Source: Polychytrium aggregatum (taxonomy: Eukaryota > Chytridiomycota > Chytridiomycetes > Polychytriales). From it: a stretch of 64,000 bases of DNA. Numbering within the stretch: the stretch's first letter is position 1; each line of letters begins with the position of its first letter. The notes below the pieces were generated by a model that saw only the letters and a program-made list of their open reading frames with translations, was not told the origin of the DNA and searched no databases. Shown here one piece after another: positions 10,734 through 22,106 of this stretch. The stretch spans positions 322,501 through 386,500 of the forward strand of contig NW_026516245.1 in NCBI RefSeq assembly GCF_025602895.1. The letters are read 5' to 3'. The translations under genes were made by a program, and so were the position numbers.

Positions 10734-13700
10734 TTACACCGGATTTGCCTCGTTCAAGCGCATGAGTGTGTCCACGAAGCCCCATACATCGTCCAGGAGC
10801 GTCGCCTGCGGCCGTTGGCTTGCAAGAAAACCAATGGACCTGTTCGCACTGGCACTGGTGCTTGAACTCGCAGAGTGGTGGATCCATAGTTCTTGCCTCA
10901 GCTTCAGTGACGGGACCGAAAAGACATATGACATGGATTCCAGCACTGAGCCCTTTGCCTCGATGACATATCTGCGCATGAGTGAAGCAGTGGGAATTGA
11001 TGCAGAGGCTGGTGAGAACGGTAGAATGGATATCCACAGGCCCGCAAGCGCTGCAGCAAAAGTCATTCGTCACTGACCTAACAGGTCCAAGTTTTGTTGG
11101 TAGCTTGCCACTGCGGACCATGCTTTCCACAGTGATCCAATCCTCGCCGATCGACAGGCTCTCGAGCTTCACCTTCGAACCCGAACCATTCGGCTGCCAA
11201 ATCGTCGAACTGGCTGAGCACCATCCAGAAATAGTCCTGTCGAATTCGTCCGCAAGGAGCCCCAACAGGAAGTTTTGGAGCTCTTGGAGCAGTGTGCTGT
11301 AGAGGCTCGAAAATGGCAAGGGCGTTGATTTGTCCCTTGATCGAGGCGGTGAGTCTGATCGGCCATGGGTCCTTGACATGAACAATAAACCCTGGGTTGA
11401 CAGACTCACTTCCACAAAGTGGCTGTGGACACAATGAAAGCCGCTAACACATCAGCACATCGCGTAGAGATAGAGATGGAGCCAAGCTGTTTTTCAGGTG
11501 GGAACTCGTACCTGCCGAATACCGAAAAGAGCCAGCTCGTATCGTTGGATCCGCCGCTGTGGGTGGTGCGCCTCAGCCGAGCATGTAGTCTGCTCTGGAT
11601 CCCTCGGAAGAGTGTATCAAAGACATCCTGGATTGCACTGCGCTGTCTACTGAGACACACCTGTCCGATGACATGGTTGAGAACACCCGAGGAACTGCCG
11701 CTGCTAGTGCAAATGTGAGCCCAGCCGACAGGAATAGTGTGGTATCGCAGAGAAACCGAAGCGTAAAGATGTGGTGTTAGCCACGCGTGCCGAATGCCCG
11801 AGTTTGTCGCGAGATTATTACATCTTGATACAGCGCACGGAGCAGCGCCGGATCAGTGGGATCGCACTTGCCGCTTTGCACCGCTGAGGCCTGGGATAAT
11901 GTGCTGCTGGCTGACAGCCCGCTGGGTGCGATGGAGCTTGCGAAGAGCTTGCCGTGCGTGGATCTCCAACAGCCGTGAGCGGTCATTGACATTGTCTTGG
12001 GTGTCTCGCTGTCCCAGCGGCATTGGATTAGCTCCTGCAGCTTCCCGAGCTCCTCTAGCGCTCTATGCTACACCATCTCTGGCTCACGCTACAACACCAC
12101 CTCGGATCATTCCACAGCTTCGAGGAGCCTGCTTGCGGTCGAGTCAGTGGTGCAGCTAGATACCTGATTTGTCAGTTTGATTTCCACGGTCGAGGCGCCG
12201 TCGATGGCGATGGAAATGGAGTTTGTGGCCACAACTGAGTTGCGAGCCAGACCCAGTCCCCCAGCGGCATCCCGCGAGAGCTGGAGATTCACAGTCAAGG
12301 TCGGCATGGGACCGTCGCAAGTCGATTAGTGATGTTCGTGTTGGAGTTGGTTGGATCACAGTCGCCAGCCATAAACACCATGCCAAAACTAACAGCGAAC
12401 CGTGTAGCCCATGGCCGAATGGGAATCGAATGCCATCGAGTGCCAACGCTGAGGAGCACCCTGCTCTGCGGCCCTGGGCAGCCTGCTTCGGACAGCTCAC
12501 CAAATGGAAGAGCTCGGCTTCAAAGATGCTGTTACGGCCCGTGAGGAGTTTTTGATGGATCCATTCGTCGGGGCAGGTGGTGCAAGGGGATCCTGAAGTC
12601 ACGTAGACTGGCCGTTAGGCATTTCAGAGTGCGGAGAGTCTGACATGCCAGAGGTAATCAAACGTCTGGCTTGCTTGCCTTTGCCACCGCAGTCCAAGCG
12701 CTGCAAGCACTACCTGCTTCATCGCCGATATCATCGTCGTCCATGCTTGACATGTCCCTCGAAACAAACGGCGGGGCAGTCGATGCTTCTTTGCGCAAGC
12801 TATGCTGCCAGTGGATCGTCAGCCGTTTATCGATCGTATGCGGCATCACGACCGTCACATCTTGCACAGATGTGTCCTGGCTTTCGCCGTGGCTGGTGCG
12901 GATATCGCGAAGGATGTCGGCCTCGCCGATTTCATAGTACGTCGATCCGGCTGCAGCGGGGGGGGGCGGCGGGATCTCAGTAAGTTCGTTGACCAAAGAC
13001 AGCGAGACCACAAAGAACTGAAGGTACAGCCGTGGGTCGACGGCATCCAGCTAACCCACCGTTGCTGAAGCCATAGTCGATAAAGAGCAGTCGGCCGCCA
13101 TACTCGCCGCGCGCCTGCAGAATCCAGCTGTTTTGTCGGAGTCGCAGGGCAGTCTCTCCATAGAACTGGTTCTCGCGAGTGAGGGCTTTCAGGATCCGCA
13201 CGGAGGAGTCGGAGAGCCGTTTGGCAGTGTCGTGGAGATGCTGTTGATCCAAGTGCGTCAGCGCCACACATCAGCTTTGACTGTTCGATTGGCATGATTC
13301 CTTCCCATCGCCCCGCACTCAACGCACCTCCTTTTTGGCGGCTAGAGCATATTGCAGATCGTCGATCTGCTTGTAGATCGGGGTCTCGAGCTTGCGCGGA
13401 ACGAGCCCGAGCTTGAGATGCGCCTGTGCAGGAGGCGGCAGATCGCTGTACTTTGATGCGGCGGGAGTGTTGATGAGCAGCCGGCTGACGATATCGTGCA
13501 TCAGCTTGGTTTCTTCCTTTGCCAAACTAGGATCGGAGTGGAGATACCATTGCTGTCAGTGCGGATGGCTTCTACTGCTTAACCAACGAGCGAGCGAGCG
13601 GCTTGTCCGCACAACCAGAGAGCGGCAAGCATGAGACCAGTGTTGGACCTACAAGATCCTATGCTTCATCGGTTCGAGAGGATGGACAGGGACGGGAGGC

Positions 13701-13879
13701 TGATCGGGCTGGTCCTTTTTGTCGGCTGTTGTGGCGGCCGCCTCGCTCGATTTGAGCTTTGCAACGTTGCGGGCAAAGAGCTCGGACGGAGACGGGCTCG
13801 GCTGGAAGATCAACTCTCCCGCGACCGAAAAGTCAAATGGGAGCGACTGGGTGCCTTCGAGGCCGATTCGGGTGTTCAT
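10734..13879 (-). CDS. MED17: Mediator complex subunit 17 (Srb4)
   Basis: MED17 is the central scaffold of the Mediator head module and is needed for nearly all RNA polymerase II transcription. The first exon opens MNTRIGLEGTQSLPFDFSV, typical of fungal Med17. Later exons carry KYSDLPPPAQAHLKLGLVP (near 13450), the helical block RENQFYGETALRLRQNSW (near 13170), then GRLLFIDYGF spliced to AGSTYYEIGEADILRDIR (near 12930), which is the diagnostic region. LTGRNSIFEAELFHL (near 12530) matches the conserved EIF/LxxEA segment. C-terminal pieces include YQDVIISRQ (near 11830), SWLFSVFGRYEFP (near 11520) and SIGEDWITVES (near 11140). A nine-C run (plus 12958-12966) forms the pyrimidine tract of one acceptor. 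The last exon ends at TAA 10736-10734; this 3' end is less certain than the core. Confidence 0.75.
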
Positions 13880-14925
13880 GGCGACGGCCGCGGATGCTGA
13901 AGCGTAGACAGCGACACTGCGAAGATTGCTCCAGCCACGACCGAGCGAGCGAGCGATCTAAGGCAACAGCAGATCGATTGTGTGTCCTGGCTGCAGAGCG
14001 GACCAAGAGATGCGGGACACAAGCCGGAGAGCTGGAGACGGACGAGGATCTGGGCCAAGCAATATCAACCCAGCACCGGCGCGAGATGGGTTCGAGCCGA
14101 CAGACGAAGCATCGCCGTGATCTTGCCAACGATGGCAGACGACAGATGGCCGTCAAGACAGGAGCGACGGATGATGGTCGGATCGCACACCTGCCGCTAC
14201 GGTAGAGTAGGAGCCAGGGGAAGCATCTATACCATCGGCCACGAGCCAGGCCCTCGCTAGAACCACCTTTGAGGCCCAAAACTACCGCAGCAGCCAGCCC
14301 GTCGCCTTGGAAACAGCGGTACCGATGCAACCCACACGCAGTCGCCATGAAGGACGACCAAGAGCACACCGGCAATGGTCGCAAGCAACTCCGAGGAGTG
14401 TCGGCATATCAAGAAGAAAGGGCATTCGTCGTGGACTGTGACGGGCGACAGTCGACACCAACCGAGATCGTCCTCACACAATCAAAACACGACCCAAGCC
14501 GGTCTTGGGACATCGACGGCAGCGATAGGACCAACAGACCAACAGACCAGAAGCAAGTGCAGGACCCAGAGGCGCTCTGGCTCTGGCAGCGGTTGGACGA
14601 GCGATAACACTTCATATCACAGACTTCATTTGGGACCAAGCGCCCGGCTGGCTCTGTGCTGAGCGTAACATGGATGTGCAAGGTGGAGTACAGGGACAGC
14701 AGGACCTTCGCCGTGGCTTGCGGACGGGAGAAGCCCTATCGGCAGGCTACTTGAAGTGTGCGCTGCGTGGCGGGACTAAGGGCAAGGACCGGTCTGAGTC
14801 CTCAGGGCCGGTTGATGGAGACGACGCGGTGTCCGCCAGCGACGCAGAGGCAGCTAACGACACTGTCAGGCGCAAGCCCGCGGCTTCAAGAAAGAAAGAA
14901 AAATGAATGGGATGCAGAGTTCGAT
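13880..14925. other. Intergenic region, MED17 to ISU1
   Basis: About 1.05 kb between the MED17 start and the ISU1 stop. Open frames exist on both strands but none shows family motifs or coherent exon structure. No tRNA was recognised. A GAGCGAGCGAGCG microrepeat occurs near 13943. Confidence 0.4.
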
Positions 14926-15797
14926 CTACGAGGCCTCGGAGGGATCCGCCGTTCTCTTTGCCCGCTTGGACTCCCAGTCCTTGATCGCCGACTTGATGGC
15001 GTCTTCCGCGAGCACTGCAGGAAGGAGAATGGAACAGCAGGTCGTTAGATCAAATGCGCAACCGCAGGGTCGCCGAATTGCATTGGGCAGACCACCCCCA
15101 GGGCCAAGGCGAGCATGGGCCGTGAACCTACTAGAGCAGTGGAGCTTGACGGGCGGCAGCGATAGTTCCTTTGCAATGTCGGTGTTTTTGATCTTGACTG
15201 CATCCCAGACATGCATGCCCTTGATCTTTTCGGTGGCCAGCGACGACGAGGCGATCGCGGAGCCACATCCAAACGTCTTGAACTTGACGTCCTCGATCAT
15301 GCCCGTTTCATCATTGACGAGGATCTGGAGCTTCATAACGTCGCCACAGGCGGGGGCACCAACGAGGCCGGTGCCGACGTGGGGGCTGTTCTTGGACAGC
15401 GATCCAACGTTGCGGGGCTTCTCGTAGTGGTCGATAACCTGGGCCGCCACATATCGGCCAGTGCCGGCATACCCTTGTTAGCACAGTGCCTGCCCCAAAA
15501 CCACCAAGCTTGGCCGTCTATGTTCCATCGGCAGCAACGACGGCTTTGGCACATCAAGATGCTACCCAAGCCCCCCGCTGGTGCCCGCCTCTGATTTCCG
15601 GCTGGTTCTGCCTGCGATTCTCTCCGTGCGCAAGGTGTGCATCCGTCTGCAGATCGATCTGGCTATACCTTCTCGTGGTAAGATCGGAATTGGATGGCGA
15701 CCGGCGACTGGGCCGCGGCGATGGCGGAGGCCTGGGGAGCAACAGCTCGAGAGGCCGATCGGACGAGGGCAGACTGGTGTGATCTGGCAGCAAACAT
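14926..15797 (-). CDS. ISU1: Mitochondrial iron-sulfur cluster scaffold protein (IscU/ISU1)
   Basis: Scaffold on which Nfs1, frataxin and ferredoxin assemble [2Fe-2S] clusters in the mitochondrial matrix. Exons: 15669-15797, 15132-15438 and 14926-15014 (525 nt, 174 residues). Exon 1 encodes an Arg/Ala/Ser-rich presequence starting MFAARSHQSALVRSASRAV and ends RSYHEK, which splices to VIDHYEKPRNVGSL exactly as in other ISU proteins. The three cluster ligands are present: Cys in GAPACGD, in KTFGCGSA and in VKLHCSM. The LPPVK motif that docks the Hsp70 chaperone is intact. The second splice (donor GTAGGT, acceptor CTGCAG) rebuilds the Met after HCS. All borders preserve frame, so this gene model is firm. 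Confidence 0.95.
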
Positions 15798-16104
15798 GGC
15801 GTCGATGGGGAGCTGGATGACAGATTGCAGTCGGCAACGGCAGCGCTGGCTTCGGGCGGGTCGACTTGCGCATCGGTTTAAATATCGCTTTTCAAATGTT
15901 GATTCCGGCGGGGCTGATACACTCTCGCCGGTGCCTCGCGGGCGTCTCGGCGTGCTCTCTTCTCGCCCGGGTGGCTGCTCGCGGCTGACTAATCCACGTG
16001 GTTGGCACTATCCGCCGCACGCGATTGGCCCACGGTTCCGTCCCTGGCGTCATCTCACGTGGCGGCACTGGCTGTCACTCCCGGTTTGCCGCGGATGCAG
16101 GCAG

Positions 16105-16505
16105 GGGGGAAATGTGACACCCCTGTTTTGAGCCATGACAGTGGTTTTTTCTGTGACCTGAATACACACACCCATCCACTCATTGCACTCATGGCCAAAC
16201 ACAGCGCCCTCGATTTCCGCATCTCTGCAGTGCGGTGTGGTACATTCACGCGACTCTCTGGTCTGCTCCATGGTGTCTCGATATCACGATACTCGGCCTT
16301 CTCGAGTCGCTTGGCTTCCCGACACTGTGGGCGCACCTGGGATGTATTGAACTCGTTCACCGAGCACACATGGACGTCTATGGTGGCGGATGAACTGCTC
16401 AAAGTACTTGGCGAACCCGAGTCTCCTAGGACTGGATGCATATCCCTTCCCTTGCTTCCAGGAGGCATTCCCAAAAGCAGTCACAACCTCAGTCTCCTTG
16501 GACAT
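16105..16505 (-). pseudogene. Degraded Fanzor/TnpB-like nuclease, C-terminal RuvC fragment
   Basis: Read on the minus strand, one frame from 16505 gives EVVTAFGNASWKQGKGYAS and then GFAKYFEQFIRHH. A +1 shift continues it as TIDVHVCSVNEFNTSQVRPQC, and after another shift FGHECNE and KTTVMAQN appear. The order of a G-N/D-[AG]-S-[WF] block, then K-G-x-x-x-x-P, then [DN]-E-F-x-T-S followed by Cys pairs is that of the RuvC-II/III and zinc-finger region of Fanzor (eukaryotic TnpB/OMEGA) proteins. It is clearly dead: two frameshifts, Asn where the RuvC-III Asp is expected, Arg in place of one zinc Cys, and no N-terminal two thirds. Another RuvC-type transposase family is possible. Confidence 0.5.
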
Positions 16506-16507
16506 AC

Positions 16508-16609
16508 TTGTTTGGCCATGATGGCAATGAGCGGGTGTATTCAGTTCCCAGAAAAACTACAGTCCTGGCTCAAAACGAGGTGTCCCGTTTCATTCCTGGA
16601 ACGCTGTAG
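16508..16609 (+). pseudogene. Second 3'-end fragment of the same transposase, opposite orientation
   Basis: Plus-strand frame FGHDGNERVYSVPRKTTVLA then QNEVSRFIPGTL and a TAG at 16607-16609. It aligns with the C-terminal end of the minus-strand relic (FGHECNE... KTTVMAQN) at DNA level over about 95 bp with a few small indels. The two fragments lie back to back from about 16506. This is therefore an inverted duplication of the coding 3' end, not a simple terminal inverted repeat. Confidence 0.5.
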
Positions 16610-16726
16610 CCAGTCCATGTTGATGGAGCATCGCTCCGGACGGCCAGTGTTGTCGGGAGGCTGGATGCACCGGACGTGCTGTTTGCTGCATGAGCCGGCT
16701 GGCGCCCGCCCAAGAACATCATGCGG

Positions 16727-19545
16727 CTACTGCCTCGAATCTTTCGGGGCAAAGTACTTGCCACGGAAGCCAGCATGTGCCGGAAGCTGCGCCGTAGCGT
16801 CGCCATCGGCAGAGCCTTCACCCGCGTTCTCCGTGCTTCCGATCTTCTCCATGGTGATGAGCCGGCGAGCCCATTTGCCAAAGTTTTGCTCGCTGTTGGC
16901 GATCAATCGGAACTGAGGGTGCTGCGGAACATCCTCAGGCTTGTATCTGTGGCATAAAGGTCGACAAATTGCATCAAACAGTGATATCGTTGCTGATCTC
17001 CGAGCTACAGGAATTGACTTCAATACCCGCCTCCAAGCCATACGGCCTCCAAGCCATGCGGCCTCCAAGCCATACCACCCACCCTCTCGGCCCAGCTACT
17101 TACTCGCTTGTCACTGTGGGCAGCCAGTAGACGAGCCGACCTCCGGGTCTCAGGAATTTCGCTGAGAACTCGACCAGGTCCTCCAGCACATGATGCATCT
17201 CGTATGGAACTGTTTGTGGATACCGCGGCTCGCCATTCCTGATGTGAAATCGAGAGAGAATCAGAGTCGAGTCTGATGAAGCTACAGGCTCGCCGGTCCG
17301 GCTGTGCCTGTTTCATTGTGGACTGCTATTACGATTGCCACAGCCGGAACGGAGGCAACGTCATCGGTGGCTGCCTCAAATCCCACAGTTCCGCGCACTG
17401 TCATACGCTTTGATGGCATCAGCCGTCGGCTTGACCTTGGAGTTGTGTCCAATCTTCTTGGCACCAGCCCGAACGCCGTATGGAGGATCGCACACAATGG
17501 CATCCCAAAACTCAGCCTGGCGCCACGGATGGTGTGCTGGATTGGAAGTGAATGTGTTCAGTCCCCAGGGCCTATGAACAGCAGCAGCAGCTTGCATCGC
17601 CTCAGGCTCAATTGCAGCTTCTGTCAGTGCACTGGCATACCCATATCCGTCACGATATTGTCGAGAACCCGTCCCTCGAGATTGTACTGCCGAACATTCG
17701 AGGATATGCTCTTGTCATCTGGTACACGACATAACGATGGGTTTAGCGGGCAATCCAGACGGAGAGCGTGGTCACTCAAAGGCAAGCACAGAAAAAGCAT
17801 ACTGCTCGATACGTGGCGTGAGCCTGTGCCTGACGCAAGCCTACGTCGCGTTGGATAGACCAACACTCACCCTTGCCGCGGATCTGACGGCCGTCAATAT
17901 CAGCACCCATTGTGAAGGCCCCAAAGTGGGCACAGGTGAACAGGAAGCTTCCAGTCCCCACAAACGGATCCAGAACGAAGCTTCCGGGCTTGACCTGCAC
18001 ACGAGCAGAGATGAGCGAAAGTTGGGTTATTGGAGCAGCATCGAGATGTCCAACAAAGCCCAAATCAGATGGCAGACCTCGAGGCAAACGCGCCATGCGA
18101 TCCGGCCGTGCTCTCGATGGTGATATGACGGTCGTAGTATGTGGACATATGGTCTGAAGCTGCGCCCAATAGCGACATCATCGGACAAGACAATCGAGAT
18201 ATCTTGTATCGCCGGCCTGGATAAAGGCACGGCTTTTGCTCACCTGGGCTTGGTTGGCCATGACCAAGGACAGCTCGGCATCCATCGAGGTGATGCCCAG
18301 ATACTCGCGCTTCTTCAGGTCGTATTTGGAGACCAGTGAACGGTTGCCCGATGACACCAGGACGCCAAAATAGGTCATCAGGGGTGCCTCGGGAGACGGA
18401 ATGCCATGCAGGGAGTTGTCGCCATAGTCTTCGTAGTATGCAAATGTGACATCTGGGGTCTTGAGATCGATCGGGCCGCGGAAGTCCAAGAAAGCAAAGC
18501 GGTTGATCCGCTCCACCTGCACCTTCATTGGGAGAGTGACGCCGAAAGTCTCGACATTGAATTTGAAGGAGACATCCATATAATTCCCCTGATCCGAGAA
18601 TTAAGTCGCCCAACTGAGTCAGTTCTCTGTTGACGAGCACTACGGTGGAATCGGTACGCTCGAGGATGATATGGCATTCGTATCCAGTCTTGGTTCTGGG
18701 AAATGGCTCGGCATGGTGCCACTCTGTCGCCTGTTCAGCCAGCTTGTCGGCCAATTCATCGGATCGCCATCCTCACAGATTGCCCACGAATGCCTTGCGA
18801 ATCCGGGCAAACAAACAACCGCGGGAACTCACCCATCGATCAGGGTCCGCTTTGACAAGCTCGATCAGTTGATCGAGCGATTCGGCAGCGCCCCAGAGCT
18901 CCACGATATCCCTGGGGACAGAGCGGCAGGGACTACATCAGCAAACGAGGAATATCTGTCGCCGCTGCGATCGCTGTATCCAAGGCGAAGACAAGGCACA
19001 TCCATCGGCGATCGGTCTCCTACTTGATGAGAATCGAGCGCTGGATCAGCTTCCGGGCATCATCCACAGAGTCCAGCTCGATCTTGAGGAAAGGCGACTG
19101 TCGCGGCACCATTCGAGCGTGCAAGAGCATTAGAGGGGTATTGCGGTTTGGTTCGTTCGTCAGATACGCCCAAAGAGGCCGACACAAACTGTCCGATCGT
19201 CGCACTGCGGCGGAGCGAGACTGGCCTCGAATGGGACAGAGCCGACAACTCGTCTGCGCAACTTACGGATGCAAGATAGTCTCGCGGATCGTAGCTCAGA
19301 CGAACGTTCTCCAAGGTGGCAAGGGCCTCCAGCTCTACGGAGTGATATAATATGAGCCATCCGGTCGAAGCGCAGGTCACCAATGAAAGTAGTCAAGGGA
19401 ACAGGGAAGCTTGGCCCGCGGGAGGAATCGGAAAGCAGATCCGAGCGTCGCATCCTGCCATCCGAACAGCGGAGGCGATGATGCACTCACCCGCCAGGCG
19501 GAAATCGAGATGGAAATGCGCAAAATGCACCACGAACAGCGGCAT
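16727..19545 (-). CDS. TRM11: tRNA (guanine(10)-N2)-methyltransferase catalytic subunit
   Basis: Catalytic subunit of the Trm11-Trm112 complex, which methylates N2 of G10 in cytosolic tRNAs. The first exon starts MPLFVVHFAHFHLDFRLA (ATG at 19545). Following blocks: SPFLKIELDSVDDARKLIQR (near 19110), the THUMP-region DIVELWGAAESLDQLIELVK (near 18900-18850), FLDFRGPIDLKTPDVTFAYY (near 18490), KYDLKKREYLGITSMDAELS (near 18320), the AdoMet-binding SFVLDPFVGTGSFLFTCAHF (near 17980) with GADIDGRQIRG, and the catalytic motif IV DAIVCDPPYGVRAGAKK (near 17480). The C-terminal block is FGKWARRLITMEKIG (near 16870), ending APKDSRQ and TAG at 16727. At least six introns are implied. A three-copy 16-bp repeat lies near the 3' introns. 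Confidence 0.9.
17030..17077. repeat. Tandem repeat, 16-bp unit (CCTCCAAGCCATACGG)
   Basis: Three copies with single-base variation, inside the 3' part of TRM11, probably intronic. Confidence 0.7.
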
Positions 19546-19872
19546 TGGTAACGGGGCGACGGGTCGAGTTGCCGAATCGAGATACTGGCTCAAGCGGGCG
19601 ATGCTCGTCAAGCAGATGATGCAGAGAACCAGATCAAAACCTTTGGAATGGAGCGCAGTGCTTTTTTTGTGGCGCACGTGACGCATGTGTGGCAGTGCCG
19701 CCTCTCTGGACCGACATGGACAGGGGTTGCCTCGACGAGCGAACGCTGTCTCGTTTGTTTTTGGATATGCTGTATATTGCAAGCTTGCGACATTGGGCAC
19801 GCTGGTCCTGGAAATGAGGAGAGTGCGCGAGGCTCCGAGCCCGGCACAGAGTAGTCGGTCTTGGTAGGCTCT
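19546..19872. other. Intergenic region, TRM11 promoter side
   Basis: About 330 bp between the TRM11 start and the transporter stop. Contains a T7 run near 19664. No gene was seen. Confidence 0.4.
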
Positions 19873-21408
19873 TTACAGGAAGGCAACCATCATGACTCCG
19901 GCGAGCAGAACGACGGCACCGCCGATCCGCATGGGGCTGATGCGTCGCTTGGGCAGGCCAAACAGCGCAAAGTGGTCGAGTACAAGAGCGGCCGAAATCT
20001 GACCACAGACGACGCCGCTCAGAACGGTGGTTGCGCCCAGGTGCGGCGTCAGGATCAGCACCGAGAGCACATAGACGGTTCCAAAGGCGCCGCCGAACCA
20101 GGCCCACCAGGAAGCTGCGGGACATTCAATCGATATCGAGTGAACACGGTTAGTTAGTCAGTCCTTCGCACGATCTCCCAGTGCCGACTGCGATTCATTC
20201 GTGTGCGTCGGGGATCGATGGGCGAACTAATACCTTTGCGGATCGTCTGGAACTTGAGTGTTCGGCCAAATCGGGTGGTAATTAGGGCACATAGCAGCAT
20301 GAATGCCGTGCCCGAGGCATATGAGAAGATGCTGGCAAAGGAGCGGCTGCCGGCAACTCCGAGGGCCCCGTTCGAAGCGGCCTGGAGCGAAATGAGGACG
20401 CCATTGATGACGGCTGGAATGAACAGGATGGGTGGAATCTGGGGATGAGGAGCGGCCTTGGGCACGGGTTGAGCCTGCTCGGCTTTCTCGGCATCGGCGT
20501 CGACATCGGCGTCGGAGAGTGTTTGTCCCGCAGCGACAAGGGCATCGTTCGGGTCTTCGATTTTGATCGATTGGCTGAGGACTTTGACTGGTTGGGCATT
20601 CGGGTCACGGTCACTATCGGCATTCGCTGCCGCTGCCTTGGCGTTCGTCTCCTTGGAAAACATGCGCTTTAGGTTGCTCCACTCGGTGGCCAGCACGACG
20701 GCAACGACGCCGCCGACAGTGAGCACGACTCCAACGATTCGTCCGGCCGTAGCGCTGCGCTGATGCAGGCCCATGACTCCAAAGTTGTCCATGATAATCG
20801 ACGAAACCATTTGGCCGAGCACGGAGCAGCCCAGGACCATAGAGGCGCCGAGTCGCGGGACAAGCATCGTTGCTGAAGCGACGTAGCTGCTGCCAAAGAT
20901 GCCGCCGAGCCACATCCACCAGGGAGCTTCAAGCGACAGTAATGGCAAGTTTCAATCGATAGCCAAGTCGAGATTGAAGTCGTGAGCCCACAGGAAGGTT
21001 GAATCGCAGTTTGGGGGGGGGATGAATGGAGCAGCCCGAGGCCCACAGCAAGCCGTGGCGAACAGCGAGTTAGAACATCGATGCTGGGCCAGGAGAGCAA
21101 TCGGGCGCAAATCGACAGAAGGTGAACATAGCCCAAGAGGCTTGCAATGCAGCGACACCGAGGAGAGCGACATGTCCTCGGCGTTAGTCCCAATGCTTAC
21201 CATTCTGGATCCAGTCATAGCCCTGCGAACGACCCTCGAAGTCAAAGACCCAGTAGAACAGCACGAGGATGCCGCCCGACAGAAAGTTCCAAAAGGAGCC
21301 AAACATGCCTGACTGGGCGACCTTTCCCAGGTTCCCAGTGCACGACGTGCCGGCGGCAAGACCCCAGCCTCCGATGATACAGATGACGATGGTCCAGTCA
21401 ACGAGCAT
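19873..21408 (-). CDS. DMT-superfamily membrane transporter with two YdcZ/DUF606 repeats
   Basis: Predicted integral membrane protein of the drug/metabolite transporter superfamily; substrate unknown. Exons: 21201-21408, 20234-20926 and 20114-19873 (1143 nt, 380 residues). The first repeat starts DWTIVICIIGGWGLAAGTSC and continues with PWWMWLGGIFGSSYVASATM and GASMVLGCSVLGQMVSSIIM. The second has FIPAVINGVLISLQAASNGA and, after the last splice, SWWAWFGGAFGTVYVLSVL then GVVCGQISAALVLDHFALFG. Each repeat thus shows WW(M/A)W(L/F)GG and a G-x-x-x-x-GQ motif. A hydrophilic, Asp/Ala-rich linker of about 70 residues separates the repeats. Both splices join G to CT, giving Ala, and preserve frame. 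Divergent from DRS1. Confidence 0.85.
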
Positions 21409-22106
21409 GGTGTGCGATTGTCAGCCGATGAGGTATGGAAGAAGGATTGAGCGACAGGCTGAGACGACGGCCAATAATAGGGCAACGACCGCGGGGAGGT
21501 GGACAGGAGTGCGAGAGGAGTGCAGGACGACGAGGAGGGATGGGGAGGGTGGGCCTCATATAGAAGAGGCAAACGGGCCTGAAGGGAGCCGTCGAATACA
21601 AGACCGGCGCTTTTTTTGTCATGGGGCGGAACTGTTTGACAAATCGGAACAATCAGGCTGAAAAGGGGGCGCAGAGTGGCAGGGTGGATGTGCCAGACGG
21701 CCAAGCACAGGCACCTATTGGGCAAGCATCCCTGAGAGCCCGCAGGCGTCGTCGGCCCGGCTGTTGGGCTGACAGCGCCCGGGTTGGACTGATGCTGGAG
21801 CGATGTCGATGCCGAATTCCTCAGCAGGGCTCGGGGGATTCCGGGAGCGCAGGCTCGATCTCGGGGTATTGCGGAGCATCAACCCTCGGGGCTTCCCGGC
21901 AACGGCGCTGGCTCGATCCATGCAGCCACGTGCTGGCCAGCCACGACTGGCTGGACGGCTGGATCCGGGTGCTGCGCTTTTTTTGTTTTTGGTTTGGCTT
22001 GGGTTGGGGTTCTTGCTGGGGAGCACCAAGCAGCACCAAGCGCCATCCATCCGCGCAGATCAGCGAACCAGCACCCCGCCCATCAAGCTTCGGCACGCCG
22101 CTGACG
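21409..22106. promoter_or_regulatory. Divergent intergenic region, transporter/DRS1
   Basis: About 700 bp that should hold both promoters and 5' UTRs. T-rich tracts lie at about 21610 and 21979-21992. No gene was recognised in it. Confidence 0.4.

Larger units (their letters stand above)
15798..16726. other. Intergenic region, ISU1 to TRM11, holding a transposase relic
   Basis: About 930 bp. The part next to ISU1 should hold its promoter. The part from about 16105 to 16609 is filled by the Fanzor/TnpB-like relic annotated separately. Confidence 0.5.

Noticed and set aside
13833-14906. Several 80-180-codon frames between MED17 and ISU1
   Set aside because: No motif, no consistent splice pattern, and frames on both strands overlap as expected for GC-rich non-coding DNA.
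16105-16609. Terminal inverted repeats of a MITE
   Set aside because: The arms encode the same C-terminal protein end and stop, and the left arm continues into RuvC-like coding sequence, so they are coding fragments in opposite orientation rather than element termini.
16002-16916. 304-codon plus-strand open frame
   Set aside because: It runs antisense through the transposase relic and the last TRM11 exon, shows no family motifs, and the minus-strand readings explain the sequence better.
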